Source: Pseudomonadota bacterium (GTDB taxonomy: Bacteria; Pseudomonadota; Gammaproteobacteria; Burkholderiales; Burkholderiaceae_E). Taken from it: a DNA stretch of 64,000 nucleotides. This document shows positions 1 through 8,697 of the stretch, piece after piece (position 1 is the stretch's first letter; each line of letters opens with the position of its first letter). Location: NCBI GenBank assembly GCA_023388075.1, contig JAEWGX010000041.1:72507-136506 (forward strand). Direction: 5' to 3'. The notes beneath the pieces are model-generated. The model did not search any database and had not been told where the DNA came from. It was given only the letters and a program-made list of their open reading frames with translations. The position numbers were made by a program, and so were the translations under genes.

Positions 1-23
1 CGGGGAGCCGCCCAGCCGCGAGC

Positions 24-1232
24 CTATTTCACGAGCTGGTTGATCTCGATGATCGGCAACAGTACCGCAAGCACGATCATGAGGACGATCCCGCCCATAA
101 TCAAGATGAGGATAGGCTCGAGCAGGGTCGTGAGCGTGAGCGTGCGCCGCTCCACCTCCTGGGACATCGTCTGCGCGGCGCGCTCCAGCATCTCCGCGAG
201 CTCGCCCGTGGCCTCGCCGCTTGCGATCATGTGGATCAGCATCGGCGGAAACTGCTTGCCCGCGCCCAGCGCCCGCGACAGCGGCACGCCCTCCCGGACC
301 CGGGCCAGGGCATCCATCACGTTCGCCTTGAGCGCCTCGTTGCCGAGGGTGGCCGCGCCGGCCTCGAGCGCCCGCACCAGCGGCACGCCGCTGCCGGTCA
401 GGATACCGAGCGTCGAGGCGAAGCGCGCGGTGTTGATGCCGCGGATCAGGCGCCCGAAGAGCGGCAGGCCGAGCAGCCACCGGTGGAAGGCGAGCCGGGC
501 CGTCGGCGCCTTGAGCGTCTGGCGAAAGGCAAGACCCGCGACCGCGGCCACCGCCGCCACCACCCAGCCGTAGACCCGGATGAAATCCGACACCTTGATC
601 AGGATGACCGTGAGCATCGGAAGCTGCTGCCGGGTCTGGTTGAACACGCCGACCACCTGCGGCACCACGTAGGTGAGCAGCGCCACGATCACCGCGAGCG
701 CGACCAGCGTCACGATGGCCGGATAGGTGAAGGCCATCTTCACCTTGGAGACCAGCGTGGTCCGCGACTCGACATAGTCCGCGAGCTTCGCCATCACCCG
801 CGCGAGGTCTCCGGAGTGCTCGCCGGCGCCGACGAGGGCGCGATAGGTCTCCGGGAAATCGCGCGGATACTTCGCCATCGCCTGCGAGAGCGTCTGCCCG
901 CCGACCACGTCGCTGCGCACCGCTGCGAAGCGCTCGCGCACCCGCGCGGATTCGGCCTGCTCCACCACCGCATTCAGCGCCCGCTCGAGCGGCAGCCTGG
1001 CGGAGAGCAGGCTGGAAAGCTGGCGGGTGCAGACCGCGAGGTCGGAATCGCGCAGGCGCCCGCCGATGACGATGCTGCCGGCGCCCTGCCGGCTCTCGAG
1101 CGTCTCCACCTCGAGCGGGGTCAGCCCCCGCTCGCGGATCATCGCGCGCGCCTGGCGTGGCGAGTCCGCATCGAGGATGCCGCGCTCGAACTTGCCGCTG
1201 GGGTGCGCTGCCTGGAAGCGGTAGGCCGGCAT
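24..1232 (-). CDS. gspF: Type II secretion inner-membrane platform protein GspF
   Basis: GspF is the polytopic inner-membrane platform protein of the type II secretion machine. It links the cytoplasmic ATPase GspE to pseudopilus assembly. The 402-residue length is normal for the family. Two related T2SF domains are visible at about residues 70-193 and 273-395, each with the family's helix-rich pattern and a GEHSGDL or GEATGEL motif. Hydrophobic segments lie near 168-192, 221-237 and 370-395. The ATG start precedes the typical amino end (MPAYRF, then a Gly-rich strand). It is the last gene of the minus-strand gspG-to-gspF cluster, 78 nt after gspE, and the stop codon is complete at the window edge. 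Type IV pilus PilC is a homologue, but the flanking gspD and gspE make GspF the clear call. Confidence 0.95.
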   Translation of the reverse strand: MPAYRFQAAHPSGKFERGILDADSPRQARAMIRERGLTPLEVETLESRQGAGSIVIGGRLRDSDLAVCTRQLSSLLSARLPLERALNAVVEQAESARVRERFAAVRSDVVGGQTLSQAMAKYPRDFPETYRALVGAGEHSGDLARVMAKLADYVESRTTLVSKVKMAFTYPAIVTLVALAVIVALLTYVVPQVVGVFNQTRQQLPMLTVILIKVSDFIRVYGWVVAAVAAVAGLAFRQTLKAPTARLAFHRWLLGLPLFGRLIRGINTARFASTLGILTGSGVPLVRALEAGAATLGNEALKANVMDALARVREGVPLSRALGAGKQFPPMLIHMIASGEATGELAEMLERAAQTMSQEVERRTLTLTTLLEPILILIMGGIVLMIVLAVLLPIIEINQLVK

Positions 1233-1280
1233 GCTAGTTGCGGCCGGCCGCTGCCGGCGCCCCCCATTTCAAGGGTGGAA

Positions 1281-1293
1281 GGGCCGAAGGCCC
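1281..1293 (-). other. Hairpin in the gspE-gspF spacer
   Basis: A 5-bp GGGCC/GGCCC stem closes on a 3-nt loop within the 78-nt spacer between gspE and gspF. It sits inside a weaker outer pairing of six C (1260-1265) with six G (1296-1301). There is no U-run, so this is more likely an RNA structure tuning gspF expression than a full terminator. Confidence 0.4.
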
Positions 1294-1310
1294 AAGGGGG
1301 GTTGGTTCCA

Positions 1311-2750
1311 TCAGTCGCGGGTCACGCGGATGACTTCGTCCAGCGACGTCACGCCCGCCTGGACCCAGCGCTGGCCGTCGTCGCGCATCGAGCGGAAGCC
1401 GTTGCGGCGCGCGGCCTCTCGCATCTCCTCTTCCGTGGCGCTGCGGTGGATGAGGCCCCGGAACTCGTCGTCCACCGTCACCATCTCGTAGATGCCGGTG
1501 CGGCCCTGGAAGCCGGTCTTGTTGCAGGCGAGGCAGCCCACCGCGCGCCAGCCCTTCGTGACCGGGTCCGGCTGGCGGCACTGCGGGCAGAGCTTGCGCA
1601 CCAGGCGCTGCGCGACGATGCCGATCAGGCTGGAAGACAGGAGGAACGGCTCGATGCCCATGTCGATCAGCCGCGTGACCGCCGAGACCGAGTCGTTGGT
1701 GTGCAGGGTGGCGAGCACGAGGTGGCCGGTGAGCGAGGCCTGCACCGCGATCTGCGCGGTCTCCAGGTCCCGGATCTCGCCGATCATGACCACGTCCGGA
1801 TCCTGGCGCAGTATCGAGCGCAGCGCCTTGGCGAAGGTCATGTCGATGCGCGCGTTGACCTGGGTCTGGCCGATGCCGTCGAGGTCGTACTCGATCGGAT
1901 CCTCCACCGTGAGGATGTTGGTGGTGCTGGAGTCCAGCCGGGACAACGCGGCGTAGAGCGTGGTGGTCTTGCCCGAACCGGTGGGCCCGGTCACCAGCAC
2001 GATGCCGTGCGGCTGCGCGATCAGCCGGTCGAAGCCGGTGAGCGAATCCGTTGCCATGCCCAGCTTGGCGAGGTCGAGCCGGCCGGCTTCCTTGTCGAGC
2101 AGGCGCAGCACCGCGCGCTCGCCGTGACCGGTGGGCAGCGTCGATACCCGCACGTCCATCGGCCGGCCGCCGATGCGCAGCGTGATGCGCCCGTCCTGCG
2201 GCAACCGCTTCTCCGCGATGTCGAGCTGCGCCATGATCTTGATGCGCGACACCAGCGCGGCATGCAGCTCACGCCGCGGCTTCACCACGTCGCGCAGCGT
2301 CCCGTCGACGCGAAAGCGGACGATGGAGTAGCTCTCGAACGGCTCGATGTGGATGTCGGAGGCGCCGTCGCGCGAGGCCTGGGTGAGCAGCGCGTTGATC
2401 ATGCGGATGATCGGCGCGTCGTCCTCGGACTCCAGCAGGTCCTCGATCTTGGGAATGTCCTGCATCAGCCGGGAGAGGTCCACGTCGCCGCCCACCTCGT
2501 CGACGACCGATGCGGCCGAGCCCTCCTGCTGGGCGTAGGCGCGCGAGATCGCCGCGGCCAGCTCCTTCGCGCCCTTGCGCACCGGCACCAGCCGGTACGG
2601 CAGCGTGCGCGAAAGCTCGGTCAGGGCGGTGAGCGGCGTCGACTCCCCGATCCACACCTCCATCGCATCGCCGCTCACACCCGAGATCAGCACCTGGTGC
2701 GTGCGCGCGAAGCCATACGGAACGTATCGGGACGGGGAGATGCTTGCCAT
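1311..2750 (-). CDS. gspE: Type II secretion ATPase GspE
   Basis: GspE is the cytoplasmic hexameric ATPase that powers pseudopilus extension. The 479-residue protein has a short N1E-like domain (1-75). The T2SE ATPase core follows, with Walker A GPTGSGKTT (255-263), the Asp box DIHIEPF near 132 and Walker B with IGEIRD near 323-328. The zinc-binding module typical of GspE is intact, with Cys388, Cys391, Cys406 and Cys409. The ATG start is taken because the amino-terminal domain reads through from it; no strong Shine-Dalgarno precedes it. It lies 65 nt after gspD and is followed by gspF. PilB is the main alternative, and secretin context rules that out. Confidence 0.95.
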   Translation of the reverse strand: MASISPSRYVPYGFARTHQVLISGVSGDAMEVWIGESTPLTALTELSRTLPYRLVPVRKGAKELAAAISRAYAQQEGSAASVVDEVGGDVDLSRLMQDIPKIEDLLESEDDAPIIRMINALLTQASRDGASDIHIEPFESYSIVRFRVDGTLRDVVKPRRELHAALVSRIKIMAQLDIAEKRLPQDGRITLRIGGRPMDVRVSTLPTGHGERAVLRLLDKEAGRLDLAKLGMATDSLTGFDRLIAQPHGIVLVTGPTGSGKTTTLYAALSRLDSSTTNILTVEDPIEYDLDGIGQTQVNARIDMTFAKALRSILRQDPDVVMIGEIRDLETAQIAVQASLTGHLVLATLHTNDSVSAVTRLIDMGIEPFLLSSSLIGIVAQRLVRKLCPQCRQPDPVTKGWRAVGCLACNKTGFQGRTGIYEMVTVDDEFRGLIHRSATEEEMREAARRNGFRSMRDDGQRWVQAGVTSLDEVIRVTRD

Positions 2751-2767
2751 GGTCTGAAATGATATGC

Positions 2768-2797
2768 CGCCCGCGGGCCGGCGGACGGCCGCGGGCG
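2768..2797 (-). other. GC-rich hairpin between gspD and gspE
   Basis: Nine perfectly complementary bases (CGCCCGCGG at 2768-2776 with CCGCGGGCG at 2789-2797) enclose a 12-nt loop. The hairpin occupies most of the spacer between gspD and gspE. No T-run follows on the coding strand. It could be a transcript-processing or partial-attenuation element that sets the secretin to ATPase ratio; that role is inference. Confidence 0.5.
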
Positions 2798-2815
2798 TTG
2801 CGTCGGATGGGTTCC

Positions 2816-5167
2816 TCAGTACTCCCCGCCCGGCGGCAGGAAGCGCTGGGGTGTTCCCTCGCCGGCCGGGGCCGCGGGCGCGGCGGCGGGCGGCGTGGCG
2901 CCCGCGGGGGCACCGCCCCCGGTCGACGCCGCGGAAGCGCCGGGGATGTCCGGCCGCGGACTGGACAAGGAGTTGGGCGGCGGGGTCTGCGCCCGCGCGC
3001 GGCCGTCGAAGATCTCCCCCAGCCCGGGTGCGAGGCTCGGCGGCGTGCGCGGCGGCGTCGGCGCGCCGGGCGTCCCGGGGCGCGAGGGCAGGTCCTGCAG
3101 CGGCGGTACCTGATAGTTCGGCAGCGGGGGCAGGTCCGGCAACTGGGCCCCCTCGCTGCGCGAGCGGATGTAGTCGTACCGGTTGGCGGTCACGTCCCAG
3201 GCGGCCGAGGCGTCGCGGATGATGACCGGCCGCAGGAACACCAGCAGGTTGGTCTTGCGCCGGGAACGGCTGTCGTAGCGGAACAGCCGGCCCAGCACCG
3301 GGATGTCGCCCAGCAGCGGCACCTTGCTCACGTTGCCTTCCACTGTGTCCTGGATCAGGCCGCCCAGCACCACGATCTGGCCGTCGTCCACCAGGACGTT
3401 GGATTCGATCGCCCGCCGGTTGGTGATGAGGCCTGCCGACAGCGAAGCGTCCTGCACGCTGGAGACTTCCTGGAAGATCTGCATCTTCACCGCCCCGCCC
3501 TCGGAGACCTGGGGGCGTACCCGCAACGTGGTGCCCACGTCCTGCCGCTCGATCGTCTGGAACGGGCTCGTCAGGTTGCCGCCCGTCGCGGTGTACTGGC
3601 CGGTGATGAAAGGCACGTTCTGGCCGATGATGATCCGGGCTTCCTCGTTGTCGAGCGTGAGCAGGTTGGGCGTGGCGCGGATGTTGCCGTCCAGCTCCGT
3701 CTCCAGCGCACGGGCCAGCACGCCGAGGTTGATCGCGTCCGTACCGAGGATGCTGACGCCGCTGCGGATCAGGCCGATGTTCAGGCCCTGGGCGATGCTC
3801 CCGGTCGAGGCATCGATGATGTTGCGGCCGTCACCCGACAACGGCGGCAGGTTGGTGCCGCCGATGACGCTGCTGCGGCCGGACGACGAGGGGCTCAGGA
3901 ACTGCCACTGGATGCCGAGCTCGGAGGCCTTCTCCGCGCTCACCTCGACGATGAGCGACTCGATGTAGACCTGCGCCCGGCGCGAGTCCAGCTTGTCGAC
4001 CACCGCGCGGATGTTGCGGTAGACCGGCTCCGGCGCCGTGATGATGAGCGAGTTGGTCGACGGGTCCGCCGCGATCACCGCGCCGCCGGCGACCACGGTG
4101 ACCGGCCCCTGCGCCGCCTCGCTCGTCTGCAACGGCTGCTGCTGCTGGGTCATCCCCGGCTGCGAGCCACCCATGGGCTGCTGGTTGGAGCCGCCGAACA
4201 GCGTGTTCTGCGGATTGGGGTTGCGCGAGGGCGACATGGAGGAGCCGCCAGCCGACTGGTCGCCCGACAACACCGCGCGCAGCACCTCCACCAGCTTCAC
4301 CGCCTCGGCGTTGCGCAGGTAGACGACCCGCATGTTGGCCTGTTCGCCGCTTGCGGGCCGGTCCAGTTGTTCGATCAGCGAACGGGCAAGCTGCATCTTC
4401 GCCACGCTGTTCGTGCGCAGCAGGACCGAGTTGGTGCGCGGGTCGGCCATGACGGTCACGCGCTGCCCCGGATCCACCGCGGCGCCCGGCTGGTTGCCGC
4501 CACGCGCGGTATCGTCGAGCAGCCGCGAGACCGCCACCGCGACGTCGGTGGCGATCGAGTTCTTGATCGGCACCACCTCGACCGGGTTGCCGGTGCGCGG
4601 GTTGTCCAGGTTGGCGATGATGCGCGCCAGCCGGTTGATGTTCGCGGCGTAGTCCGTGATGATCAGCGAGTTGTTGTTCGGGAACGCGGTGATCGTGTTG
4701 TTGGGCGAAACCAGCGGCCGCAGGATCGGGATCATGTTGGTCGCCGATTCGTGGTTCAGCTGGAAGATCTGCGTGACGATCTCGTCGCCCCGCCGATCCA
4801 GCACCCGGCCGGTTTCCACCGGGCCGGACTGCAGCTTGGCGTCCGCCTCGGGCACCACCTTGACCAGGTTCCCGATGTCGACGATCGCGAAGCCCTGCTG
4901 GCGAAGGACGGTCTTGAGCAGCGTGTACGCCAGGTCCTTGTTGACCGGCCGCGGCGTCTCGAGCGAGATCTTGCCGCGCACCCGCGGGTCGATGACGAAC
5001 GTCTTGTTCAGCAGGTGGCCGAATGCGCCCACCACCGAATCGATGTCCGCGTCCTTGAAGTTGAGCGTGATCGTCTCTTCCGACTGCGATTGGGCGACCG
5101 GAATCACCGCCGTCAGCGTCGAAAGGATAATCAAGCACTTGGCGAGTGATTTTAAGAATCGGCGCAA
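2816..5167 (-). CDS. gspD: Type II secretion outer-membrane secretin GspD
   Basis: GspD forms the outer-membrane secretin channel. The 783-residue product has an N-terminal signal sequence (about 1-27, ending VAQSQ). An N0 domain begins around residue 30 (ITLNFKDADIDSVV), followed by N1-N3 repeats. The N3 domain carries a low-complexity Asn/Gln/Gly insert around 315-345. The C-terminal secretin barrel has the VPLLGDIPVLGRLF motif. The tail after about residue 680 is Pro/Ala-rich. The start is TTG at 5167, chosen because a GGAG ribosome site lies 8 nt upstream and it falls just after the gspN stop, with only a 2-nt gap. No pilotin gene was recognised nearby. Confidence 0.95.
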   Translation of the reverse strand: MRRFLKSLAKCLIILSTLTAVIPVAQSQSEETITLNFKDADIDSVVGAFGHLLNKTFVIDPRVRGKISLETPRPVNKDLAYTLLKTVLRQQGFAIVDIGNLVKVVPEADAKLQSGPVETGRVLDRRGDEIVTQIFQLNHESATNMIPILRPLVSPNNTITAFPNNNSLIITDYAANINRLARIIANLDNPRTGNPVEVVPIKNSIATDVAVAVSRLLDDTARGGNQPGAAVDPGQRVTVMADPRTNSVLLRTNSVAKMQLARSLIEQLDRPASGEQANMRVVYLRNAEAVKLVEVLRAVLSGDQSAGGSSMSPSRNPNPQNTLFGGSNQQPMGGSQPGMTQQQQPLQTSEAAQGPVTVVAGGAVIAADPSTNSLIITAPEPVYRNIRAVVDKLDSRRAQVYIESLIVEVSAEKASELGIQWQFLSPSSSGRSSVIGGTNLPPLSGDGRNIIDASTGSIAQGLNIGLIRSGVSILGTDAINLGVLARALETELDGNIRATPNLLTLDNEEARIIIGQNVPFITGQYTATGGNLTSPFQTIERQDVGTTLRVRPQVSEGGAVKMQIFQEVSSVQDASLSAGLITNRRAIESNVLVDDGQIVVLGGLIQDTVEGNVSKVPLLGDIPVLGRLFRYDSRSRRKTNLLVFLRPVIIRDASAAWDVTANRYDYIRSRSEGAQLPDLPPLPNYQVPPLQDLPSRPGTPGAPTPPRTPPSLAPGLGEIFDGRARAQTPPPNSLSSPRPDIPGASAASTGGGAPAGATPPAAAPAAPAGEGTPQRFLPPGGEY

Positions 5168-5169
5168 AA

Positions 5170-6012
5170 CTACGCTCCTATCCTGATCATTGTACGCGCT
5201 CCCTCACGGCGGCCGAGCAACCCGAGCAGGGATTGCAACCGCACCCGCTCGGCTTCGTCCGCCTGCGCGTAGGCCGTGAAGCGCAAACCGGCCTGGGGCG
5301 TCCAGGTTCCGTCCCCGGACAGACGCAGCGGCCCCTCGATCGAGCTCATCCGGATCCTGGATGATGCGCCGGTTCCATCGATGGCGATGCGGTAGGCACC
5401 CAACGGCCTGACAGGCGTCAGCGCCGAGGCGACGTCTCGCAATTCGAGTGTTGCCTGGCCGACGAATCGCCCTTGATCGATGACGAAAGGTTGCCATTGG
5501 ACCGCGAGCGAGGCGGTCGGCCGGACGGTGGTCCACGGCGAACCGAGGCGTGCCAGGTTGACGCTGGGAAGCTGCAGCGAGCCGCCAGTGCCCTGCAACC
5601 GCCTGGCATTACCGGACAGCGTGACCGGCGTTGCCATGCTCTCGTGGCTCGCGTTCGCCTGCAGCCGCCCGACCAGCAGCGGCAGCGGCGAGATCCGCCA
5701 CTGGATGGTCCCGGGGATCACCACCCCGGCCAGCGAGTCGACCGCCCGCCCGCGACGGTTGCCTCGTTCACCCTCGGTGGCGATGTCCACCAGCACCACG
5801 CGGCCGCTGCCGCTCCAGATCGACCCGGCGGCGTCGGCGAGCCGGACCCGTCCGTCCGTGGCACGGGCAAGGCCCCAGTCGATCAGGGTGGCGGGCGCGG
5901 TCGCGAGCACGGTGGCGAGCGTTACCAGCACGCCAAGCAGTGCGTACAGGAGAATGCGTCCCGGGCCCCAGACGCGCTCGCCGCCGCGCGGCCTGCGGCC
6001 CCTAGCCGCCAC
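5170..6012 (-). CDS. gspN: Type II secretion protein GspN
   Basis: This is a GspN-like accessory protein of type II secretion, 280 residues, with one membrane anchor near residues 19-42 and a periplasmic beta-rich domain. The stretch around 55-75 (GRVRLADAAGSIWSGSG) matches the typical GspN opening, where a W-x-G-x-G patch follows an acidic strand. The GTG start overlaps the end of gspM by 11 nt, indicating translational coupling. It is followed almost directly by gspD. GspN is optional in many systems; its role in platform assembly is poorly defined. Assignment rests on position, size and the N-terminal pattern. Confidence 0.85.
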   Translation of the reverse strand: MAARGRRPRGGERVWGPGRILLYALLGVLVTLATVLATAPATLIDWGLARATDGRVRLADAAGSIWSGSGRVVLVDIATEGERGNRRGRAVDSLAGVVIPGTIQWRISPLPLLVGRLQANASHESMATPVTLSGNARRLQGTGGSLQLPSVNLARLGSPWTTVRPTASLAVQWQPFVIDQGRFVGQATLELRDVASALTPVRPLGAYRIAIDGTGASSRIRMSSIEGPLRLSGDGTWTPQAGLRFTAYAQADEAERVRLQSLLGLLGRREGARTMIRIGA

Positions 6013-6499
6013 GCCGGGGCACCTCGAGCGCGAGGCGGCCGCTGATCACGCCGGCCGCCTCGCGCGTGATGGCGAGATCCACCACGCGCATGCGGGTTTC
6101 GCGAACCGCCGCATCCAGCCAGTAGAGCCACCGTTCGAAATCGGCCTGGCGGAACCGGACCTCCACCATCTCGCCGTTGAGCTCGAGTTGCGCGACCGAG
6201 CCCGACAGCCCGGCATCGGCGAGCGTTTCCTCGACCCGGGTGCGCAGCTGGCTCGCGCTCTCGACGCCTTGGCGCGGCGCGCTCGCGGCCTGCCGGGCCT
6301 CCTCGGCCAGCTGATCCATCTGGGCCAGGTCCGACCGCAGCGCGGGCAATTCGCGCGCGAGCTGGCGGCGGCCGTCCCACGCCGGCTCGAAGGCGACCAG
6401 CCAGGTGAAGACGACCAGCAGGAAGCCGCCGGCAAGGACGAGCATGCGGCGGTCACGCGGCGAGAGCGCGCTCCACTTGAGCAGCAGCGACTCGATCAT
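6002..6499 (-). CDS. gspM: Type II secretion platform protein GspM
   Basis: This 165-residue bitopic inner-membrane protein partners GspL in the secretion platform. A cytoplasmic stub (LLLKWSALSPRDRRML) precedes one transmembrane helix at about 20-36, followed by a coiled-coil region and a small ferredoxin-like periplasmic domain. This is the standard GspM plan. The ATG at 6499 is chosen because the family begins just before the LxxxWxxLSPRDRR motif; a longer open frame upstream lies inside gspL and is not credible. A 20-bp tandem duplication separates this start from the gspL stop (see the repeat entry). Confidence 0.9.
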   Translation of the reverse strand: MIESLLLKWSALSPRDRRMLVLAGGFLLVVFTWLVAFEPAWDGRRQLARELPALRSDLAQMDQLAEEARQAASAPRQGVESASQLRTRVEETLADAGLSGSVAQLELNGEMVEVRFRQADFERWLYWLDAAVRETRMRVVDLAITREAAGVISGRLALEVPRRGG

Positions 6500-6532
6500 G
6501 CGCCCTGCACCGGGGTCATGCGCCCTGCACCG
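6496..6532. repeat. Short tandem duplication at the gspL/gspM junction
   Basis: A 17-bp sequence occurs at 6496-6512 and again at 6516-6532, with a 20-bp period. On the coding strand each copy ends in GCATGA. One copy supplies the gspL stop and the other supplies the gspM start. Between them sits a 7-codon open frame (MTPVQGA). Without the duplication, the gspL stop and gspM start would overlap as ATGA, as they do at other junctions in this cluster. Confidence 0.85.
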
Positions 6533-7763
6533 AGAGCGTCGCGGTGAGGTCGCGCTCGTTGTCGAACGCGAGTCGCATCCCGAGCCGCGCGCAAGCCTGG
6601 CGCAAGGCGTCCCGCGCGCTGCTGCCCGTCGCCACCGTGGGATTGAACTGCACCTTGACCGCGCCGTCGCGATACTCCAGGGCCGCGATCGCGTCCAGCC
6701 CTTTCGGGCCCAGCGCCTGGGCGAGGCGCGCCACCATCGGCACGAAGTCGTCCGGACCCGCGCGGCCACTCTGGGCCCGCAGCGCCGCCACGTTGCGTCT
6801 CATCTGCAGCACCGGATCGATCACCGCCTGCGTGCCGGGAAAGGCCGCGCGGAACTTCTGCTCCATGGCCTGGCGGATGCTCTGCTTCTGCGCGGCCTGC
6901 AGTCCCCAGTGCGCGTTCAGGCCGACCAGCGCCGCCACGACACAGGCGGCGGCCAGCCCGACCGGCGCGCGCCAGATGCGCCAGTCGAACTGCGCCATGG
7001 CCGCCTTCATGCCGGAGGCGCGGCCGAGCATCAAGTCGATCGGCGCGCTGCGCACGAGCGGCAGGCGCGACATCTCCACCTCCATGCCGGCTGCCCGGGC
7101 GGCCTTCTGGACCGGTCGCTGCCATTCACCCGCCTCGAGGAACGCGCGCAGCTTCGCGGGGCGCTCGCCGCCCGTGGTCACCGTGCCGGCCTCGAGCACG
7201 GCGCCGATCGCCTCCGCCCGGAACTCCGGCGCGTCGCCCGCGCTCCAGCCGACGCCGGTGGTGGCGCCGGTACGCAACGCGAGCGCGCCATGCGCGCACG
7301 AGAGAGACCAGTGGTCCGGAATCAGCGGCAGCGCGAGTTGCGCCGGCCACAGCGCGTCGACACGCATCTGGCGCCGCGCGAAGGCGCCGATCACGAACTC
7401 GACCCAGTCACGGTCGATCACGCCGACGAGGCGCTTGCCGTCACCCGTTACCGGACCGGGCACCACCAGGCAGCGCGTCACGTCCTGCAGCAGGAACTCC
7501 TCGACCACGTTGGGCAGCGCCTGTCGCAGCTTCGAGCCGGACAGCGGCGGCACCACGACATCGAGCAGCGTCACGTCGCGGGCATCGGCGATCAGCCACA
7601 CCTGGCGCACCTGCTCCATCGAATCGAGGGACGCGCGACGCACCCGAGGCTCGCCACCGATGTGCGCGAGCAGTTGCGCCTCGGCTCCGAACGCACGCTC
7701 GCCAGCGCTGCGCGGCGGCAGCCAGATGACTGCCTGGTGACGTTTCAGTTTCGGTGTTGCCAT
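6516..7763 (-). CDS. gspL: Type II secretion platform protein GspL
   Basis: GspL is the inner-membrane protein that docks the ATPase GspE on its cytoplasmic side. The 415-residue product has the actin-like cytoplasmic domain (about 10-250; motif LPNVVEEFLLQDV near 85-97). One transmembrane helix lies near 278-298 and a short periplasmic ferredoxin-like domain ends the protein. The ATG start overlaps the gspK stop by 19 nt. Length and architecture are normal for betaproteobacterial GspL. Confidence 0.92.
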   Translation of the reverse strand: MATPKLKRHQAVIWLPPRSAGERAFGAEAQLLAHIGGEPRVRRASLDSMEQVRQVWLIADARDVTLLDVVVPPLSGSKLRQALPNVVEEFLLQDVTRCLVVPGPVTGDGKRLVGVIDRDWVEFVIGAFARRQMRVDALWPAQLALPLIPDHWSLSCAHGALALRTGATTGVGWSAGDAPEFRAEAIGAVLEAGTVTTGGERPAKLRAFLEAGEWQRPVQKAARAAGMEVEMSRLPLVRSAPIDLMLGRASGMKAAMAQFDWRIWRAPVGLAAACVVAALVGLNAHWGLQAAQKQSIRQAMEQKFRAAFPGTQAVIDPVLQMRRNVAALRAQSGRAGPDDFVPMVARLAQALGPKGLDAIAALEYRDGAVKVQFNPTVATGSSARDALRQACARLGMRLAFDNERDLTATLSVQGA

Positions 7764-8692
7764 ACGACCTGGACCGCGCCCCGAGGACCGAAGCTGTCCC
7801 GACGGATGAGGGTCTCTGTTTGCGACTCGACGCGATCGTACCTGATCACGCCATTCACCAAGAAAAAGCGGGTGTTGACCGTCAACAACGGAGAACTGCC
7901 CGCCCCGTCGACGCCGACGAGCTTGAAGAACTCCGGCAACGAGCTGACCGGGCGGTGCTCGCGCTGGGAAACGAAGCCCCTCGCCGCGGACAGCGAGATG
8001 TCCGCGACGGCGGCGATCACCTCGGGCGTGGCGGTGTTCACATTAATGCCTGTATTTACGTCTGGCAACACTGTCAGGTGCGCCTGCAACGCCTGCATGA
8101 CCGGTTCCGTGAATCCCTGGACGTCGCGCAGATCGCCGAACCGCACCAGCGGGATCTCCAGCGGCGGCACGACCCTGCCCTCGAACGGGCGCGGCTGCGA
8201 GAGCTGGATGCGCGCGACCAGTTGGGCGACGAGGGATCCGGGCAGGCCGAGCATCGACATCAGCCGCTGCATCGCCTCCATGTGTGGCGGCGACGGCACG
8301 CCCCCGTCCACCAGCGTGAGGACGTTGAACTTGCCCTGCGCATCGGTCACCGCGCCGGCGAGGAAGGCATTGCGCGCCCGGTCGCCGATGTTGGCGCCAC
8401 CGGTCACGGTTTCGTCCAGCTGTGTCTCGGCGACCGGCGTTCCCCACACGTCGTTGGGGTGATCGTACGGCGTCTGGTCAGCGCGAAGGATGACCTTGGC
8501 CCAGTCGAGCGCGGCCCGCTCCACCCAGCGCGTCTGCGAGATCGCCAGCCGGTTCTCGATGGAGCGCACCGCCACGCTCTCGCGATAGAAGAGCCCGCTC
8601 ACCACCACCGCGGCCAGCGTGACGACGACGAGGGCGGTCACGATCGCCGCGCCGCGCTGTCGCCGGGGATGCGCCAAGGGCGCTCGAGGCAC
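7745..8692 (-). CDS. gspK: Type II secretion minor pseudopilin GspK
   Basis: GspK caps the pseudopilus tip with GspI and GspJ. A basic leader ending RRQRG precedes the hydrophobic pilin helix AAIVTALVVVTLAAVVV, as expected for a prepilin-peptidase substrate. The large alpha-helical insertion domain characteristic of GspK follows, with a helix-hairpin-helix-like segment INVNTATPEVIAAV. There is no ATG in a sensible place. GTG at 8692 (giving 315 residues, MPRAPLAHPRRQRG) is preferred, and a TTG at 8701 overlapping the gspJ stop is an alternative. The stop overlaps gspL. Confidence 0.9.
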   Translation of the reverse strand: MPRAPLAHPRRQRGAAIVTALVVVTLAAVVVSGLFYRESVAVRSIENRLAISQTRWVERAALDWAKVILRADQTPYDHPNDVWGTPVAETQLDETVTGGANIGDRARNAFLAGAVTDAQGKFNVLTLVDGGVPSPPHMEAMQRLMSMLGLPGSLVAQLVARIQLSQPRPFEGRVVPPLEIPLVRFGDLRDVQGFTEPVMQALQAHLTVLPDVNTGINVNTATPEVIAAVADISLSAARGFVSQREHRPVSSLPEFFKLVGVDGAGSSPLLTVNTRFFLVNGVIRYDRVESQTETLIRRDSFGPRGAVQVVWQHRN

Positions 8693-8697
8693 GGGCT

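Noticed and set aside
231..2762. 843-codon open frame on the plus strand over gspF and gspE
   Set aside because: It is an antisense shadow of GC-rich secretion genes; composition is dominated by Arg, His, Ala and Gly and has no domain.
2744..5149. 801-codon plus-strand open frame over gspD
   Set aside because: It is the opposite-strand shadow of the secretin gene with no protein-like pattern.
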